In this document: positions 14,996 to 22,557 of the stretch, one piece after another
Position numbering within the stretch: position 1 is the first letter of the stretch
Layout: each line of letters begins with the position of its first letter
Assembly: GCF_020181035.1 (NCBI RefSeq)
Contig: NZ_JAIQYY010000014.1
Coordinates: 216,482 to 251,683 of the forward strand
Direction: 5' to 3'
DNA length: 35,202 nt
DNA from: Streptomyces sp. CoH27
GTDB taxonomy: Bacteria; Actinomycetota; Actinomycetes; Streptomycetales; Streptomycetaceae
Program-made: the position numbers and the translations under genes
Notes under the pieces: generated by a model
Told to the model about the DNA's origin: nothing
Databases searched by the model: none
Seen by the model: only the letters and a program-made list of their open reading frames with translations

Positions 14996-16633
14996 ATGCC
15001 CGCGAACCCCGCACTGGACGCCGAAGGCCCTGCCGCTGCCGCTGCCGAGGGCTCTGTCGAGGTGACCGGCCCACCCGGGGATGCGGTCGGGCCGCTGATG
15101 CGTGGGGTGGGGGTGCTGCGGCGGCTGACCGAGGCGGGCGGCACGCTGAGCCCGAGCGCGCTGGAACGGGCCACCGGGCTCGCCCGGTCCACGGTCGACC
15201 GGATCACCGCGACCCTGGCCCGCATGGGCTACGTCCGCCTGGACGCCCGGGACGTCGTACTGGCTCCCCGCGTGATGGAGCTGGGCAACGCCTATCTGGC
15301 CGCCCTGCGCCTGCCCGCCCTGCTCGGCGCGCACGCCGACGCCCTCGCCGACGAACTGGACGAGTCGGTGTCCCTCGCGGTCGCCGACCTCGACGGCATC
15401 CGCTTCATCCACCAGGCCACCCGCCGCCGCGCGCTGTCGGTGAGCTTCCGCATCGGCGACCTCCTCCCCGCCGAACGCACCGCGCCCGGACCGCTGTTCG
15501 CGACCGGCTGGACCGAGCCGGACTGGGCACGCTGGCGCGCGCGCCGGGCCGCGGACCCGCAGGACACGGCCTTCCCCGCCGTACCGCCCCAGCAGTCAGC
15601 CGGAGACGACGAGGCCGCTTTCACGGAGCGGGTGGAACGGGCCCGCCGGGACGGCTGGGCGCTGGACGACCAGCTGATCGAACCGGGGCTGGTCGCGGTC
15701 TCCGTACCGGTACGGGACCCGGCCACCGGCCGACCGGTGTGCGTGGCGAGCGTGGTCAGCCACACCAGCCGGCACTCGGCGGCCGACCTGCGCACCAGCC
15801 TCCTGCCCCGCCTGCGTACGGCGGTGGCGGCGATGGAGGCGGACCTGCGCACGGCACCGCCGCCCGAGCCGGGCCCACCACCGTCAGGCCTGGCAACCTG
15901 GACGACGGCGTCGAAGCACGAACTGGGCCGGGACTTCGTGGAGTCACTGGCCCGCGGCCTGACCGTACTGACCGCGTTCGGCGCGGGCCGCTCAGCCCTG
16001 CCGCTCACGGAGGTGTCTCGGGCGACGGGCCTGTCCCGGGCCACGGCCCGCCGCGCACTCCTCACACACGAACACCTGGGCCTGGTACACGCGCACCCGG
16101 ACCGCACCTTCACCCTCACCCCGCGCGTCCTGGACCTCGGCTTCCCGCCCCTCTCCCGTACGACACTCCCCCGCCTGGCCGAACCCCACCTGCGCGCGCT
16201 GGCGGCCCGCCTGCACGAACCGACGGCGATGGCGCTTCTGACGGAGGACGGCACGGAGATCCAGTACACGGCCGGAGCGGGCACGAGCCGCGTCCTCACG
16301 GTCCACATCACGGTCGGCGCCCGCCTCCCCGCCACCGCGACCTCCCTCGGCCGCGTCCTCCTGGCCGACAACTCCCCCGCCTTCCCGGAGATCCGCGCGC
16401 AGGGCTACGCCCTCGCCGACGAGGAACTGGAGTCGGGCCTGCGCTCCATCGCCGTACCGGTACGGGACCGCACGGGCCGGGCGGTCGCCGCGGTGTGCGT
16501 GGCCACCCACGCGGCCCGCCGCACCCTGGAGTCCTGCGTGACCGACGTCCTCCCCGCCCTCCACACCACCGCCGCCCACATCCAGACCGACCTCCACACC
16601 GCCTCCCGCTTCACCCCCATCCCCCCAACCTGA
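14996..16633 (+). CDS. Double-length IclR-family transcriptional regulator
   Basis: This protein of 545 aa contains two complete IclR units in tandem. Unit 1 has a winged HTH (LERATGLARSTVDRITATLA) followed by an IclR effector domain ending near residue 280. Unit 2 begins near residue 310 with the HTH VSRATGLSRATARRALLTHE and a second effector domain (LRSIAVPVRDRTGRAVAAVC). The pieces RDPATGRPVCVASVV and RDRTGRAVAAVCVAT are matching parts of the two effector domains. The ATG at 14996 is chosen because GGAGAG lies just upstream; a GTG at 14969 is possible. Homologous single units resemble PcaR/PobR regulators of aromatic catabolism. No target is visible next to it. Confidence 0.85.
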   Translation: MPANPALDAEGPAAAAAEGSVEVTGPPGDAVGPLMRGVGVLRRLTEAGGTLSPSALERATGLARSTVDRITATLARMGYVRLDARDVVLAPRVMELGNAYLAALRLPALLGAHADALADELDESVSLAVADLDGIRFIHQATRRRALSVSFRIGDLLPAERTAPGPLFATGWTEPDWARWRARRAADPQDTAFPAVPPQQSAGDDEAAFTERVERARRDGWALDDQLIEPGLVAVSVPVRDPATGRPVCVASVVSHTSRHSAADLRTSLLPRLRTAVAAMEADLRTAPPPEPGPPPSGLATWTTASKHELGRDFVESLARGLTVLTAFGAGRSALPLTEVSRATGLSRATARRALLTHEHLGLVHAHPDRTFTLTPRVLDLGFPPLSRTTLPRLAEPHLRALAARLHEPTAMALLTEDGTEIQYTAGAGTSRVLTVHITVGARLPATATSLGRVLLADNSPAFPEIRAQGYALADEELESGLRSIAVPVRDRTGRAVAAVCVATHAARRTLESCVTDVLPALHTTAAHIQTDLHTASRFTPIPPT

Positions 16634-16662
16634 CAACCCGACCACCCCCCAGGTCACCATCC

Positions 16663-16684
16663 GGTACTCTGTGGATCGAGTACC
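16663..16684. promoter_or_regulatory. Inverted repeat abutting the tRNA gene
   Basis: Perfect 7-bp arms GGTACTC (16663-16669) and GAGTACC (16678-16684) end 2 nt before the tRNA. TACTCT at 16665 resembles a -10 box, so the dyad covers the likely tRNA promoter. Confidence 0.35.
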
Positions 16685-16686
16685 AC

Positions 16687-16759
16687 GCCTTCGTAGCTCA
16701 GGGGATAGAGCACCGCTCTCCTAAAGCGGGTGTCGCAGGTTCGAATCCTGCCGGGGGCA
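16687..16759 (+). tRNA. tRNA-Arg (anticodon CCT)
   Basis: The sequence folds as a full 73-nt cloverleaf. The acceptor arm is GCCTTCG/CGGGGGC with two G-U pairs. The D-stem is GCTC/GAGC. The anticodon stem CCGCT/AGCGG has loop CTCCTAA, giving anticodon CCT, which reads AGG codons. The T-arm is GCAGG-TTCGAAT-CCTGC and the discriminator is A. CCA is not encoded. tRNA-Arg(AGG) genes are known phage and ICE integration sites in Streptomyces (for example phage VWB), and an integrase element follows here. The tRNA appears intact. Confidence 0.95.
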
Positions 16760-16775
16760 CAGAGAAACACCAGGT

Positions 16776-16812
16776 CAGGAGCCCTTCCGTCCAGCGGACG
16801 GGAGGGCTCCTG
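16776..16812 (+). terminator. tRNA terminator hairpin
   Basis: A 17-bp stem (CAGGAGCCCTTCCGTCC with one G-U pair) and a 3-nt loop start 17 nt after the tRNA. This is a typical strong Streptomyces tRNA terminator without a T-tract. Confidence 0.85.
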
Positions 16813-16872
16813 CGCTTGCAGCACACATATGGCACACATGCCGTGCGCGCGGATGGTGGGGAGCTGTGCAGG

Positions 16873-17217
16873 ATGGCCGTCAGGGATGAGCTGGCCCGGC
16901 GCCGGTACGAGAAGCTGATCGACCGGCTTGAATCGATGATGCAGGACTCCCTGAAGCCGCAATACATGGGCTATTACGGGCAGCTGATCCTTAGCGGCGA
17001 CGATCTTGCGGAGCTGGGCGACCTCAAGGACGTCCGGCATGCCGCTCGGGAAGCGGGGCGTCGTCTCGGCTGGAAGACGGCCACGCGTCTCGTCGGTGAC
17101 CGGCTCTTCGTGCTGGACGAGCGGGAGGTCCCCAAGGAGATCGAGCGGCTGGCCGGCGATGAGGCCGCTGCTGCGATCGACCGAGCCCGGCAGGAGAGCC
17201 AGCGACCGCGCGGCTGA
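16873..17217 (+). CDS. Hypothetical protein, 114 aa
   Basis: This small charged, mostly helical protein lies between the tRNA and the integrase. The ATG at 16873 is preceded by GGGGAG about 9 nt upstream. It starts MAVRDELARRRYEKLIDRLE. It has no signal peptide, membrane segment or recognisable motif, but the middle (LKDVRHAAREAGRRLGWKTAT) could form an HTH-like helical pair. The frame is open far upstream through other genes, but codon use and the ribosome binding site favour this start. A perfect terminator follows. I do not recognise the family; its place suggests an element-encoded accessory or a conserved neighbour of the att site. Confidence 0.6.
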   Translation: MAVRDELARRRYEKLIDRLESMMQDSLKPQYMGYYGQLILSGDDLAELGDLKDVRHAAREAGRRLGWKTATRLVGDRLFVLDEREVPKEIERLAGDEAAAAIDRARQESQRPRG

Positions 17218-17234
17218 CCTGGTCCGAGGGACGC

Positions 17235-17276
17235 AAGGGGCCGCCCCGCCGCATCAGTGCGGCGGGGCGGCCCCTT
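17235..17276. terminator. Strong bidirectional terminator
   Basis: A perfect 19-bp stem (AAGGGGCCGCCCCGCCGCA and its complement) with loop TCAG lies between the convergent 114-aa gene and the integrase. It probably ends both transcripts. Confidence 0.9.
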
Positions 17277-17310
17277 CGGTTACGGCTCCCCGGCACGGAT
17301 CAGGCACACA

Positions 17311-18549
17311 TCACGCGGCATCGTCCTCCAGGGCGGCCACCTCCTCAGCGGCCTCGCGAGCCTTCCGCTCAGCCTTCTCCAGCTTGGCCTTCGCCTTGGC
17401 CAGCTGCTTGGAGCGGCGCTTGTGCATCTTCTTCGAGACCTCGTCCAGGCGGTCCGGGAAGAGGTGCCCGTACGTGTCCAAGGTCAGCGTCGCGGACTTG
17501 TGGCCCAGCATCGTCTGTACGACGTTCACGTCCGCGCCGCTGGCGATGGCCAGTGAAGCCGCCGTGTGCCGCAGCTTGTGTGGGGTGACCTTGAGGTGCC
17601 CCAGCCCGGCCTTCACGACCGCCGGCGCGAAGAACCGCTGACGGAAGTTACGGGCCCGCAGCGGTCCGCTCTGCGGGGCGGTGAAGAGCAACTCGTCATC
17701 GCCCCGCCCCTGGACGTGGGGCTTCAGCTCCTCGGCCAGGAACCGCGGGATCGGTACCGACCGGCGCTCGTGGTTCTTGGGGGTGTCGAGGTAGAGCTTG
17801 CCGTTGTCCTCGGCGTACGCCTCGACTATGTGGGCCCGGCAGGCATCCAGGTCCACGCGGCCCACCTTCAGCGCGGACGCCTCGCCCCAGCGCAGGCCGG
17901 TGTAGGCCAGCAGCAGGATGAACACGCGGTAGGCGCCCGACGCGTTGGCCAGCGCGTCGACCTGCATGTCGTCCAGGTACACGTGGTCGGCCGGCGCCGC
18001 CTTCGGCAGAGGCACGCCGAGAGCCGGATTGACCGCCAGACGACGGGCCTTGACCGCGTAGCCGAGAACGCGGCTGAGGACGACGTACGCCTTGCGGACC
18101 GACCGGGGGCTGAGCTTCCTGCCGCCGGTCGCCTCACCGGACAGCAGATCCGCGAGCCACTCGGCGATGTCCTCGAACTGGATGCGGTCCAGCGGAGTGG
18201 TGCCCCACCTGGGGATCACGTGGACGTCGAGAACGCCACGGTAGCGACCTCGGGTTGAACGCTTGAGATGGATCTGCGCGGCCAGCCAGGACTCCGCCAC
18301 CTCCGCGAACTTCACGCGCGCGGCAGCCGGATCACGGTAGGAGCCGTCGTTGAGACGGGACTCCATCCTCGTCCGCTCCGTCTCGGCGTCGACCTTGCGG
18401 GCGAAGGTCTTCATCTTCGGCTTGCCGTCGGGGTCGTACCAGCGCACGCGGTAGCGCCCGGGTGGCGTACGGCCTGCTCGCTTGGCTTCCGCCACGGCCC
18501 GTGCGTACGCCGCGTGCCCTATGCGGTCCTCAATCCAGACCCGCGCCAA
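17311..18549 (-). CDS. int: Tyrosine site-specific integrase
   Basis: This phage-type tyrosine recombinase of 412 aa would recombine attP with the tRNA-Arg attB. After an Arm-type N-terminal domain (residues 30-75) and a SAM-like core-binding domain (80-180), the catalytic domain shows Arg220 (TGLRWGEA), His324-xx-Arg327 (HKLRH), His350 (MLGHKS) and the nucleophile Tyr360 (TLDTYGHLFP). A Lys/Glu/Ala-rich coiled coil (residues 375-405) ends the protein. The start is TTG at 18549, directly after the stop of the XRE gene. GGAGGGG about 8 nt upstream lies within that gene, so translation is coupled. Confidence 0.93.
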   Translation of the reverse strand: MARVWIEDRIGHAAYARAVAEAKRAGRTPPGRYRVRWYDPDGKPKMKTFARKVDAETERTRMESRLNDGSYRDPAAARVKFAEVAESWLAAQIHLKRSTRGRYRGVLDVHVIPRWGTTPLDRIQFEDIAEWLADLLSGEATGGRKLSPRSVRKAYVVLSRVLGYAVKARRLAVNPALGVPLPKAAPADHVYLDDMQVDALANASGAYRVFILLLAYTGLRWGEASALKVGRVDLDACRAHIVEAYAEDNGKLYLDTPKNHERRSVPIPRFLAEELKPHVQGRGDDELLFTAPQSGPLRARNFRQRFFAPAVVKAGLGHLKVTPHKLRHTAASLAIASGADVNVVQTMLGHKSATLTLDTYGHLFPDRLDEVSKKMHKRRSKQLAKAKAKLEKAERKAREAAEEVAALEDDAA

Positions 18550-18831
18550 CTAGCACCCCCTCCGGTCATCACCGGACATCGACATGGGCGGCAGGAGCAA
18601 GATCGTGGGAGGAGCGCCGAGCGCCGTGACGATGTTGACGAGGTCGTCGATGTCGCAGCGCCGGCGGGCGCGTTCGGTGCGGCTGAGGGCGGTGTTGGTC
18701 ATCGGACGGCCCAGTGTGGTGCAGCGGGCGGCGAGCTGGTGCTGGGTCAGGTCGCGCGCAAGGCGTAGGTGCTCGATGGCGCGGGCGGTGTGGAGGCCGG
18801 CGGGGCCTATTTCGACAGGTCGGGTTGCCAT
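18550..18831 (-). CDS. XRE-family HTH regulator upstream of int
   Basis: This small DNA-binding protein is 93 aa from the ATG at 18831; a GTG at 18861 would add 10 residues but would lie over the likely promoter. The HTH comprises LARDLTQHQLAARCTTLGRP followed by MTNTALSRTERARR (about residues 20-55), the Cro/CI layout with a recognition helix ending in SRTERARR. It abuts int and shares its mRNA. It is divergent from the excisionase gene and probably controls the choice between integration and excision. A dyad, AGTTA-N4-TAACT, lies right at its start. Confidence 0.75.
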   Translation of the reverse strand: MATRPVEIGPAGLHTARAIEHLRLARDLTQHQLAARCTTLGRPMTNTALSRTERARRRCDIDDLVNIVTALGAPPTILLLPPMSMSGDDRRGC

Positions 18832-18834
18832 GAC

Positions 18835-18893
18835 AGTTAGCTGTAACTCGCGGCCAGGCACCTTGACAAGGGTTTACTCATAAACTCTGTAAT
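18835..18893. promoter_or_regulatory. Divergent control region of the integration module
   Basis: The dyad AGTTA-GCTG-TAACT (18835-18848) is next to CTTGACAAGG (18862-18871), a palindrome that gives a TTGACA -35 box on the plus strand and TTGTCA on the minus strand. Plus-strand TGTAAT (18888-18893) can act as -10 with a 19-nt spacer. The stretch is markedly A+T-rich. It resembles a phage-like switch. Confidence 0.5.
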
Positions 18894-19298
18894 AGTCGTC
18901 CACAGGGCGAAGTGGCGTTCGTCTCGTCGAATTCCGGTACATCAAGAGCCGTTTCAGCGGCCAGGCCGTGCTATGTTCCCTCCGCGTCCCGGAGGTGGGC
19001 GATTTGAGGGGCTATCGGGCGCGGTGTCCGGGGGCTGACCTCGTCACTCCTGACCGCTGGGCTCCACCTCTGAATTGCGGGGGTGCCGGATTCCGATACC
19101 TCGGTGGGCCGGAATCCGGCAGAAAATTTCAGGCTCCGCGTGAGCGATTTCGGCAACCGGGTATCCGCGCTTACTGTTTTGGTCTTCCCGGTCGCACCGA
19201 GAGAACTTGCGGAGAGGTTCGGAGGCAACTCTGGACTTTTCCCTGGGTGGTGTGGCTGGGTTGTCCCGGCCTGTTGGCCAAGACCGAAATGGAGCCCT
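18862..19298. other. 437-bp leader upstream of the excisionase-like gene
   Basis: No convincing gene was found; the frame of the downstream gene is open from 19083 but with poor codon use and no ribosome binding site. It holds the divergent promoter region at its left end and a perfect 10-bp inverted repeat, GCCGGATTCC/GGAATCCGGC (19085-19094 and 19111-19120, 16-nt loop). The repeat could be an attenuator or an Xis/Int arm site. Confidence 0.5.
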
Positions 19299-19541
19299 AT
19301 GCCGAAGACCTCTCCCCGTAGCACCAACGCCCCTGCCACTGCTGCAACCGCTCAGCGGAGCCGGCTTGCCACTCCTGCGGAGGTCGCCGTGTACCTCGGG
19401 GTGCCGGTGAAGACGCTCTACCAGTGGAAGTACCGGGGCACCGGCCCGAACGTGCACAAGGTCGGCCGTCACCTGCGCTACCGCTGGCAGGAGGTGGACG
19501 CGTGGCTGGACGCCCGGACGTCGTACGACCTCACGGCCTGA
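19299..19541 (+). CDS. xis: Excisionase-like (AlpA/MerR-type HTH_17) protein
   Basis: This 80-aa protein has an ATG at 19299 with GGAG 4-5 nt upstream. The winged HTH of the excisionase/HTH_17 family occupies residues 24-75: LATPAEVAVYLGVPVKTLYQ, a WKYRGTGP turn, then GRHLRYRWQEVDAWLD. This family directs tyrosine recombinases toward excision or acts as a small activator. It is transcribed away from int-XRE and toward the replication gene, the usual place for Xis in actinobacterial integrative elements. Confidence 0.85.
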   Translation: MPKTSPRSTNAPATAATAQRSRLATPAEVAVYLGVPVKTLYQWKYRGTGPNVHKVGRHLRYRWQEVDAWLDARTSYDLTA

Positions 19542-19639
19542 CCCCGCGCCCGACGCGGGCAACGAAGCGGCCCCCGGCGCGCCAACGCCGAGGGCCGAAG
19601 ACTCCCCTGCCGATTGCCCATCCCTGAAACGAAGAGCTG

Positions 19640-19674
19640 GTGAGGGGCGGGACCTTGCCCGTCCTGCCCCTCGC
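19640..19674 (+). promoter_or_regulatory. Hairpin in the leader of the DUF3631 gene
   Basis: A 14-bp stem with two G-U pairs (GTGAGGGGCGGGAC / GTCCTGCCCCTCGC, 7-nt loop) ends just before the GGAGAGG ribosome binding site (19676-19682) of the next gene. It may be a terminator for xis or a translational control hairpin. Confidence 0.5.
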
Positions 19675-19689
19675 CGGAGAGGAACGCCT

Positions 19690-21411
19690 ATGGAGGACTC
19701 TACGTCCCCCACCACCACGAACGCACCCCCCGTCGACTGGCCCACCCCCACGGTCCCCGGCGAGGGCATCCCCTACAGCCGCGACAGCCAGACCGGCACA
19801 CGGTCCCCCACGTCGGGGACCGCCGGGCAACCGGCCGATGCAGAAGCACACGGTCCCCAGCCTCCTGCCGATGCGACGGCCGGGGACCGTCCCCGCGACC
19901 TGCCCGGTCCCGGTCCCCGGTCCCCGCAAGCCACGGTCCCCATATCCACATCCGGCACAAACCAGCAGGCCAACGGCCTGAGAATGGGGACCGGTCCCCA
20001 AGAGACGACCGCCGATCCAGGGGACCGGGACCGCGATGGGGACCGCGATCACGGTCCCCACACGCGAGTGGGGACCGAGGGGCTCCTGGCGGGGACCGTC
20101 CAGCCGGTGACCGGTCCCCTCGACACACGGGGACCGGATCACGGCACCCCCTTCCAGCCTCCTCGGGGACCGGAAGACCCCGTGGAACAGGCACCCGATG
20201 AGGGCGCGGAATTGCTGGACGAGCTGCGCGCGGCAATCGGCAAGTACGTCGTGCTGCCCAGTGAGGAGGCACTGACAGCGGTCACGCTGTGGGTGGCGGC
20301 CACGCACATCCAGACCGTTTTGCAGCACGCGCCGCGTCTGGCGGTGGTCGGGCCGACGAAGGGGTGCGGCAAGTCCCGGGTTCTGGACGTGCTCCACGAG
20401 ACCGTCCACCAACCGATGATGACCGTGAACACCTCCCCGGCGGTCATCTTCCGCGTCATCGGCAAGAACCCGCCCACCCTGCTGGTCGACGAGGCCGACA
20501 CCATCTTCGGCCCCAAAGCGGGCGAGAAGGAGGACCTGCGCGGCCTGCTCAACGCCGGGCACCAGCGCAACCGGCCCGCCTGGCGCATCTCCGGACCCGA
20601 GCACAAACCCACCGCGTACCCCACCTTCGCCATGGCCGCGCTCGCGGGCATCGGTGACCTGCCGGACACGATCATGGACCGGGCGGTCGTGCTGCGGATG
20701 CAGAAGCGCAAGCCGGGCGAGAAAGTCGCCCAGTTCCGCTCGCGCTTCTCGGTGCCCGAACTCAACGCGCTGCGTGACCGGCTGGCTGCATGGCTGGGCC
20801 CGCTGCGCGGCACCGCCGGCCGCATGATGCCGGCGATGCCGGTGCAGGACCGGGCGGCGGACACCTGGGAGCCGCTCGTGATCATCGCCGACCTGGCCGG
20901 CGGTCACTGGCCCGCGCTCGCCCGTGCGGCCTGTGTGGCGATGACCCGCTACGAGGCGGTCCAGGACGAGCAGACCAGCCTGAAGACGCGGCTGCTGCGC
21001 GACATCCACCGCATCTTCCAGGCACGCGGCAACCCTGAGGCCCTGTCCAGCCTGGATCTGGTCGCCGAACTGATCCAGGACCCCGACGCCCCCTGGGCGG
21101 AGCACGGCGCCAAGGGGCTCAGCTCCTACCACCTGGGCAGCATGCTCCGGGACTTCGGTATCCGCCCCGCCAACTACCGGTTCGGCCAGGGCAGGCAGGC
21201 CAAGGCATACGCCCGCAACCGGTTCCTCGATGCCTGGGCCCGCCACTGCCCCGACCTCACCGACACCGCACCCGTCTGCGCGCACGGCGCCACACCCACG
21301 CACGAGGCCGCGCCCGCGCGCCCAACCCAGGGCAGGCCGCCCGCTGGCCCGGCGGGCTCGCTGCCCATCGGCCCGCCCGGTGGCCCCTCCGGCCCCGCAC
21401 GCGGCCGCTAG
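19690..21411 (+). CDS. DUF3631-type P-loop ATPase, likely element replication protein
   Basis: This 573-aa protein has GGAGAGG 7 nt before its ATG. Residues 1-170 are disordered and rich in G, P, D and T, because the DNA there is packed with GGGGACCG repeats. The ATPase core has Walker A GPTKGCGKS (221-229) and Walker B TLLVDEAD (263-270), then an arginine-bearing GHQRNRPAWRISG segment. The C-terminal DUF3631 region (about 370-540) resembles primase/helicase-associated domains of plasmid and phage proteins. The tail is Pro/Gly-rich. The position between xis and mobC and the embedded iteron-like array point to replication initiation of the excised element; that role is inferred. Confidence 0.8.
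   Translation: MEDSTSPTTTNAPPVDWPTPTVPGEGIPYSRDSQTGTRSPTSGTAGQPADAEAHGPQPPADATAGDRPRDLPGPGPRSPQATVPISTSGTNQQANGLRMGTGPQETTADPGDRDRDGDRDHGPHTRVGTEGLLAGTVQPVTGPLDTRGPDHGTPFQPPRGPEDPVEQAPDEGAELLDELRAAIGKYVVLPSEEALTAVTLWVAATHIQTVLQHAPRLAVVGPTKGCGKSRVLDVLHETVHQPMMTVNTSPAVIFRVIGKNPPTLLVDEADTIFGPKAGEKEDLRGLLNAGHQRNRPAWRISGPEHKPTAYPTFAMAALAGIGDLPDTIMDRAVVLRMQKRKPGEKVAQFRSRFSVPELNALRDRLAAWLGPLRGTAGRMMPAMPVQDRAADTWEPLVIIADLAGGHWPALARAACVAMTRYEAVQDEQTSLKTRLLRDIHRIFQARGNPEALSSLDLVAELIQDPDAPWAEHGAKGLSSYHLGSMLRDFGIRPANYRFGQGRQAKAYARNRFLDAWARHCPDLTDTAPVCAHGATPTHEAAPARPTQGRPPAGPAGSLPIGPPGGPSGPARGR
19751..20172. repeat. Iteron-like array: 18 copies of GGGGACCG in both orientations
   Basis: Plus-oriented copies start at 19815, 19882, 19986, 20020, 20038, 20070, 20091, 20129 and 20165. 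Inverted copies (CGGTCCCC) start at 19751, 19801, 19851, 19911, 19918, 19934, 19992, 20052 and 20112. Two of them form the perfect palindrome TGGGGACCGGTCCCCA (19985-20000). Left of it the copies are mostly inverted (6 of 8), and right of it mostly direct (6 of 8). They fall in all three reading frames of the host gene. Confidence 0.9.
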
Positions 21412-21810
21412 TCCACCCCCCTCCGGGTCCGTATCACTGCGTCGCATCCGTCCCCGCGCAGGTCAGCGCGGGGACGGACTCCCTCACCGGGACGGACTTC
21501 TCCGTACCAACCCGAGGATCCGTACCTGCGCCGACCAGGCATGGGACGCATGCAACGGACGCGACACACCCCACCCCCTGGAGACTGGCCGAACTTGCGA
21601 AGCCGACGCGGACACCGGCTCGGACAGCGTCTGATCGCCCGCCCCCTCTGGTGACCGGAACCCTTCTGGTCACCGGCCAGCCGAGGCCGCCGCCTCGCTC
21701 ACCGCCCGGCTGTCCACAGCTGCGGACGAAGCAGTGACCACCCCTTACTCCCCCCCAGACCTTCCACAGCAGGCTGCCCGTCTCGCACGCCCCCATCTGG
21801 AGAACCGCTC
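21412..21810. other. 399-bp gap upstream of mobC, candidate oriT region
   Basis: No supported gene was found. It contains a perfect 12-bp stem, CCGTCCCCGCGC/GCGCGGGGACGG (21448-21477, 6-nt loop), 36 nt after the ATPase stop, which may be its terminator. It also holds a 7-bp inverted repeat, GGTGACC/GGTCACC (21650-21656 and 21668-21674). oriT normally lies directly upstream of a mobC-relaxase pair, so the nick site is most likely in this gap. Confidence 0.45.
21448..21477 (+). terminator. Hairpin after the DUF3631 gene
   Basis: Perfect 12-bp arms with loop AGGTCA and no T-tract. It is placed like a terminator. The arm contains GGGGACGG, a one-base variant of the iteron-like octamer upstream. 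Confidence 0.55.
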
Positions 21811-22557
21811 ATGACGCACGACCAGGACCACCCCGACGAAGCTGCCGACGAGTCGTTGCCGTTGACGAAGTCCCGTAGGCTGCTGGGAGGTTTGCGGCGC
21901 GCGTTCGGACGGACGGCTCCTGGCGGAGCCAGTAGTACCCCGAGTCCGACTCCAGGCCGGTTTTCGGGGGTCTCCGCCCCGGGGGTGGCGGAGACGGCCC
22001 AGCGCCAGGGGGCGCCGGGCCAGGAGGCCGGGGCCGAGGGCGGCCCCGACCCGGACACGCTCCACGTCGTCCAGCGTCAGATCCTGCGCCCCGTACGCGA
22101 AGATGCTGCCACCGCCGGCGAGCCCACCGTGAAGAGCGCGCAGCCCACGATCCGCCGCTTCACCGGCGAAAAGCGCGATGCACGCGTCGGCCCCCTGCGG
22201 TTCCTCGACGAGGAGCGTGCCCGCCTCCGGGACGTCGCCGTCGAGCACGGCTACAAGGGCGACTCCGGCTTCGCCGCCGACGTGGTCCTCGCCTTCATCA
22301 CCGGACGGTTCACCGCGAACCTCCCTCTGTCCGAGGACCGCCGCCGCACGCACATGTTCCGCGCCCAGGTGCTGCGTCAGCTCAACCGGATCGGCGTCAA
22401 CATCAACCAGATCGCCCGCGCCCTCAACAGCGACCTCACCCCACCCGACATCCGCCAACGCCTGACCGAACTCCAGCAACTGCTGGAGCTGATCGCCGAA
22501 GCCCTGCGCCAGCCCGCCGAGCCGGCCGAGCAGGAAGAAGAGGAGCTGTCCGCGTGA
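21811..22557 (+). CDS. mobC: MobC-type relaxosome accessory protein
   Basis: This 248-aa protein has GGAG 8 nt before its ATG. The first 110 residues are low-complexity. The conserved mobilization domain occupies about residues 125-225: a ribbon-helix-helix-like start (PLRFLDEERARLRDVAVEHG) and then the MobC hallmark LRQLNRIGVNINQIARALN. MobC helps melt DNA at oriT and recruits the relaxase. The acidic tail EEEELSA overlaps the relaxase start as GTGA. Length is above the usual 100-150 aa because of the N-terminal extension. Confidence 0.85.
   Translation: MTHDQDHPDEAADESLPLTKSRRLLGGLRRAFGRTAPGGASSTPSPTPGRFSGVSAPGVAETAQRQGAPGQEAGAEGGPDPDTLHVVQRQILRPVREDAATAGEPTVKSAQPTIRRFTGEKRDARVGPLRFLDEERARLRDVAVEHGYKGDSGFAADVVLAFITGRFTANLPLSEDRRRTHMFRAQVLRQLNRIGVNINQIARALNSDLTPPDIRQRLTELQQLLELIAEALRQPAEPAEQEEEELSA

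Noticed and set aside
12962..15412. 816-codon minus-strand frame opposite the protease
   Set aside because: High G+C antisense frame without family motifs; the plus strand carries the HExxH zinc site.
13159..17217. 1352-codon plus-strand frame
   Set aside because: It runs through the protease, the IclR gene and the tRNA in a shadow frame. Only its last 114 codons have their own ribosome binding site and gene-like codon use.
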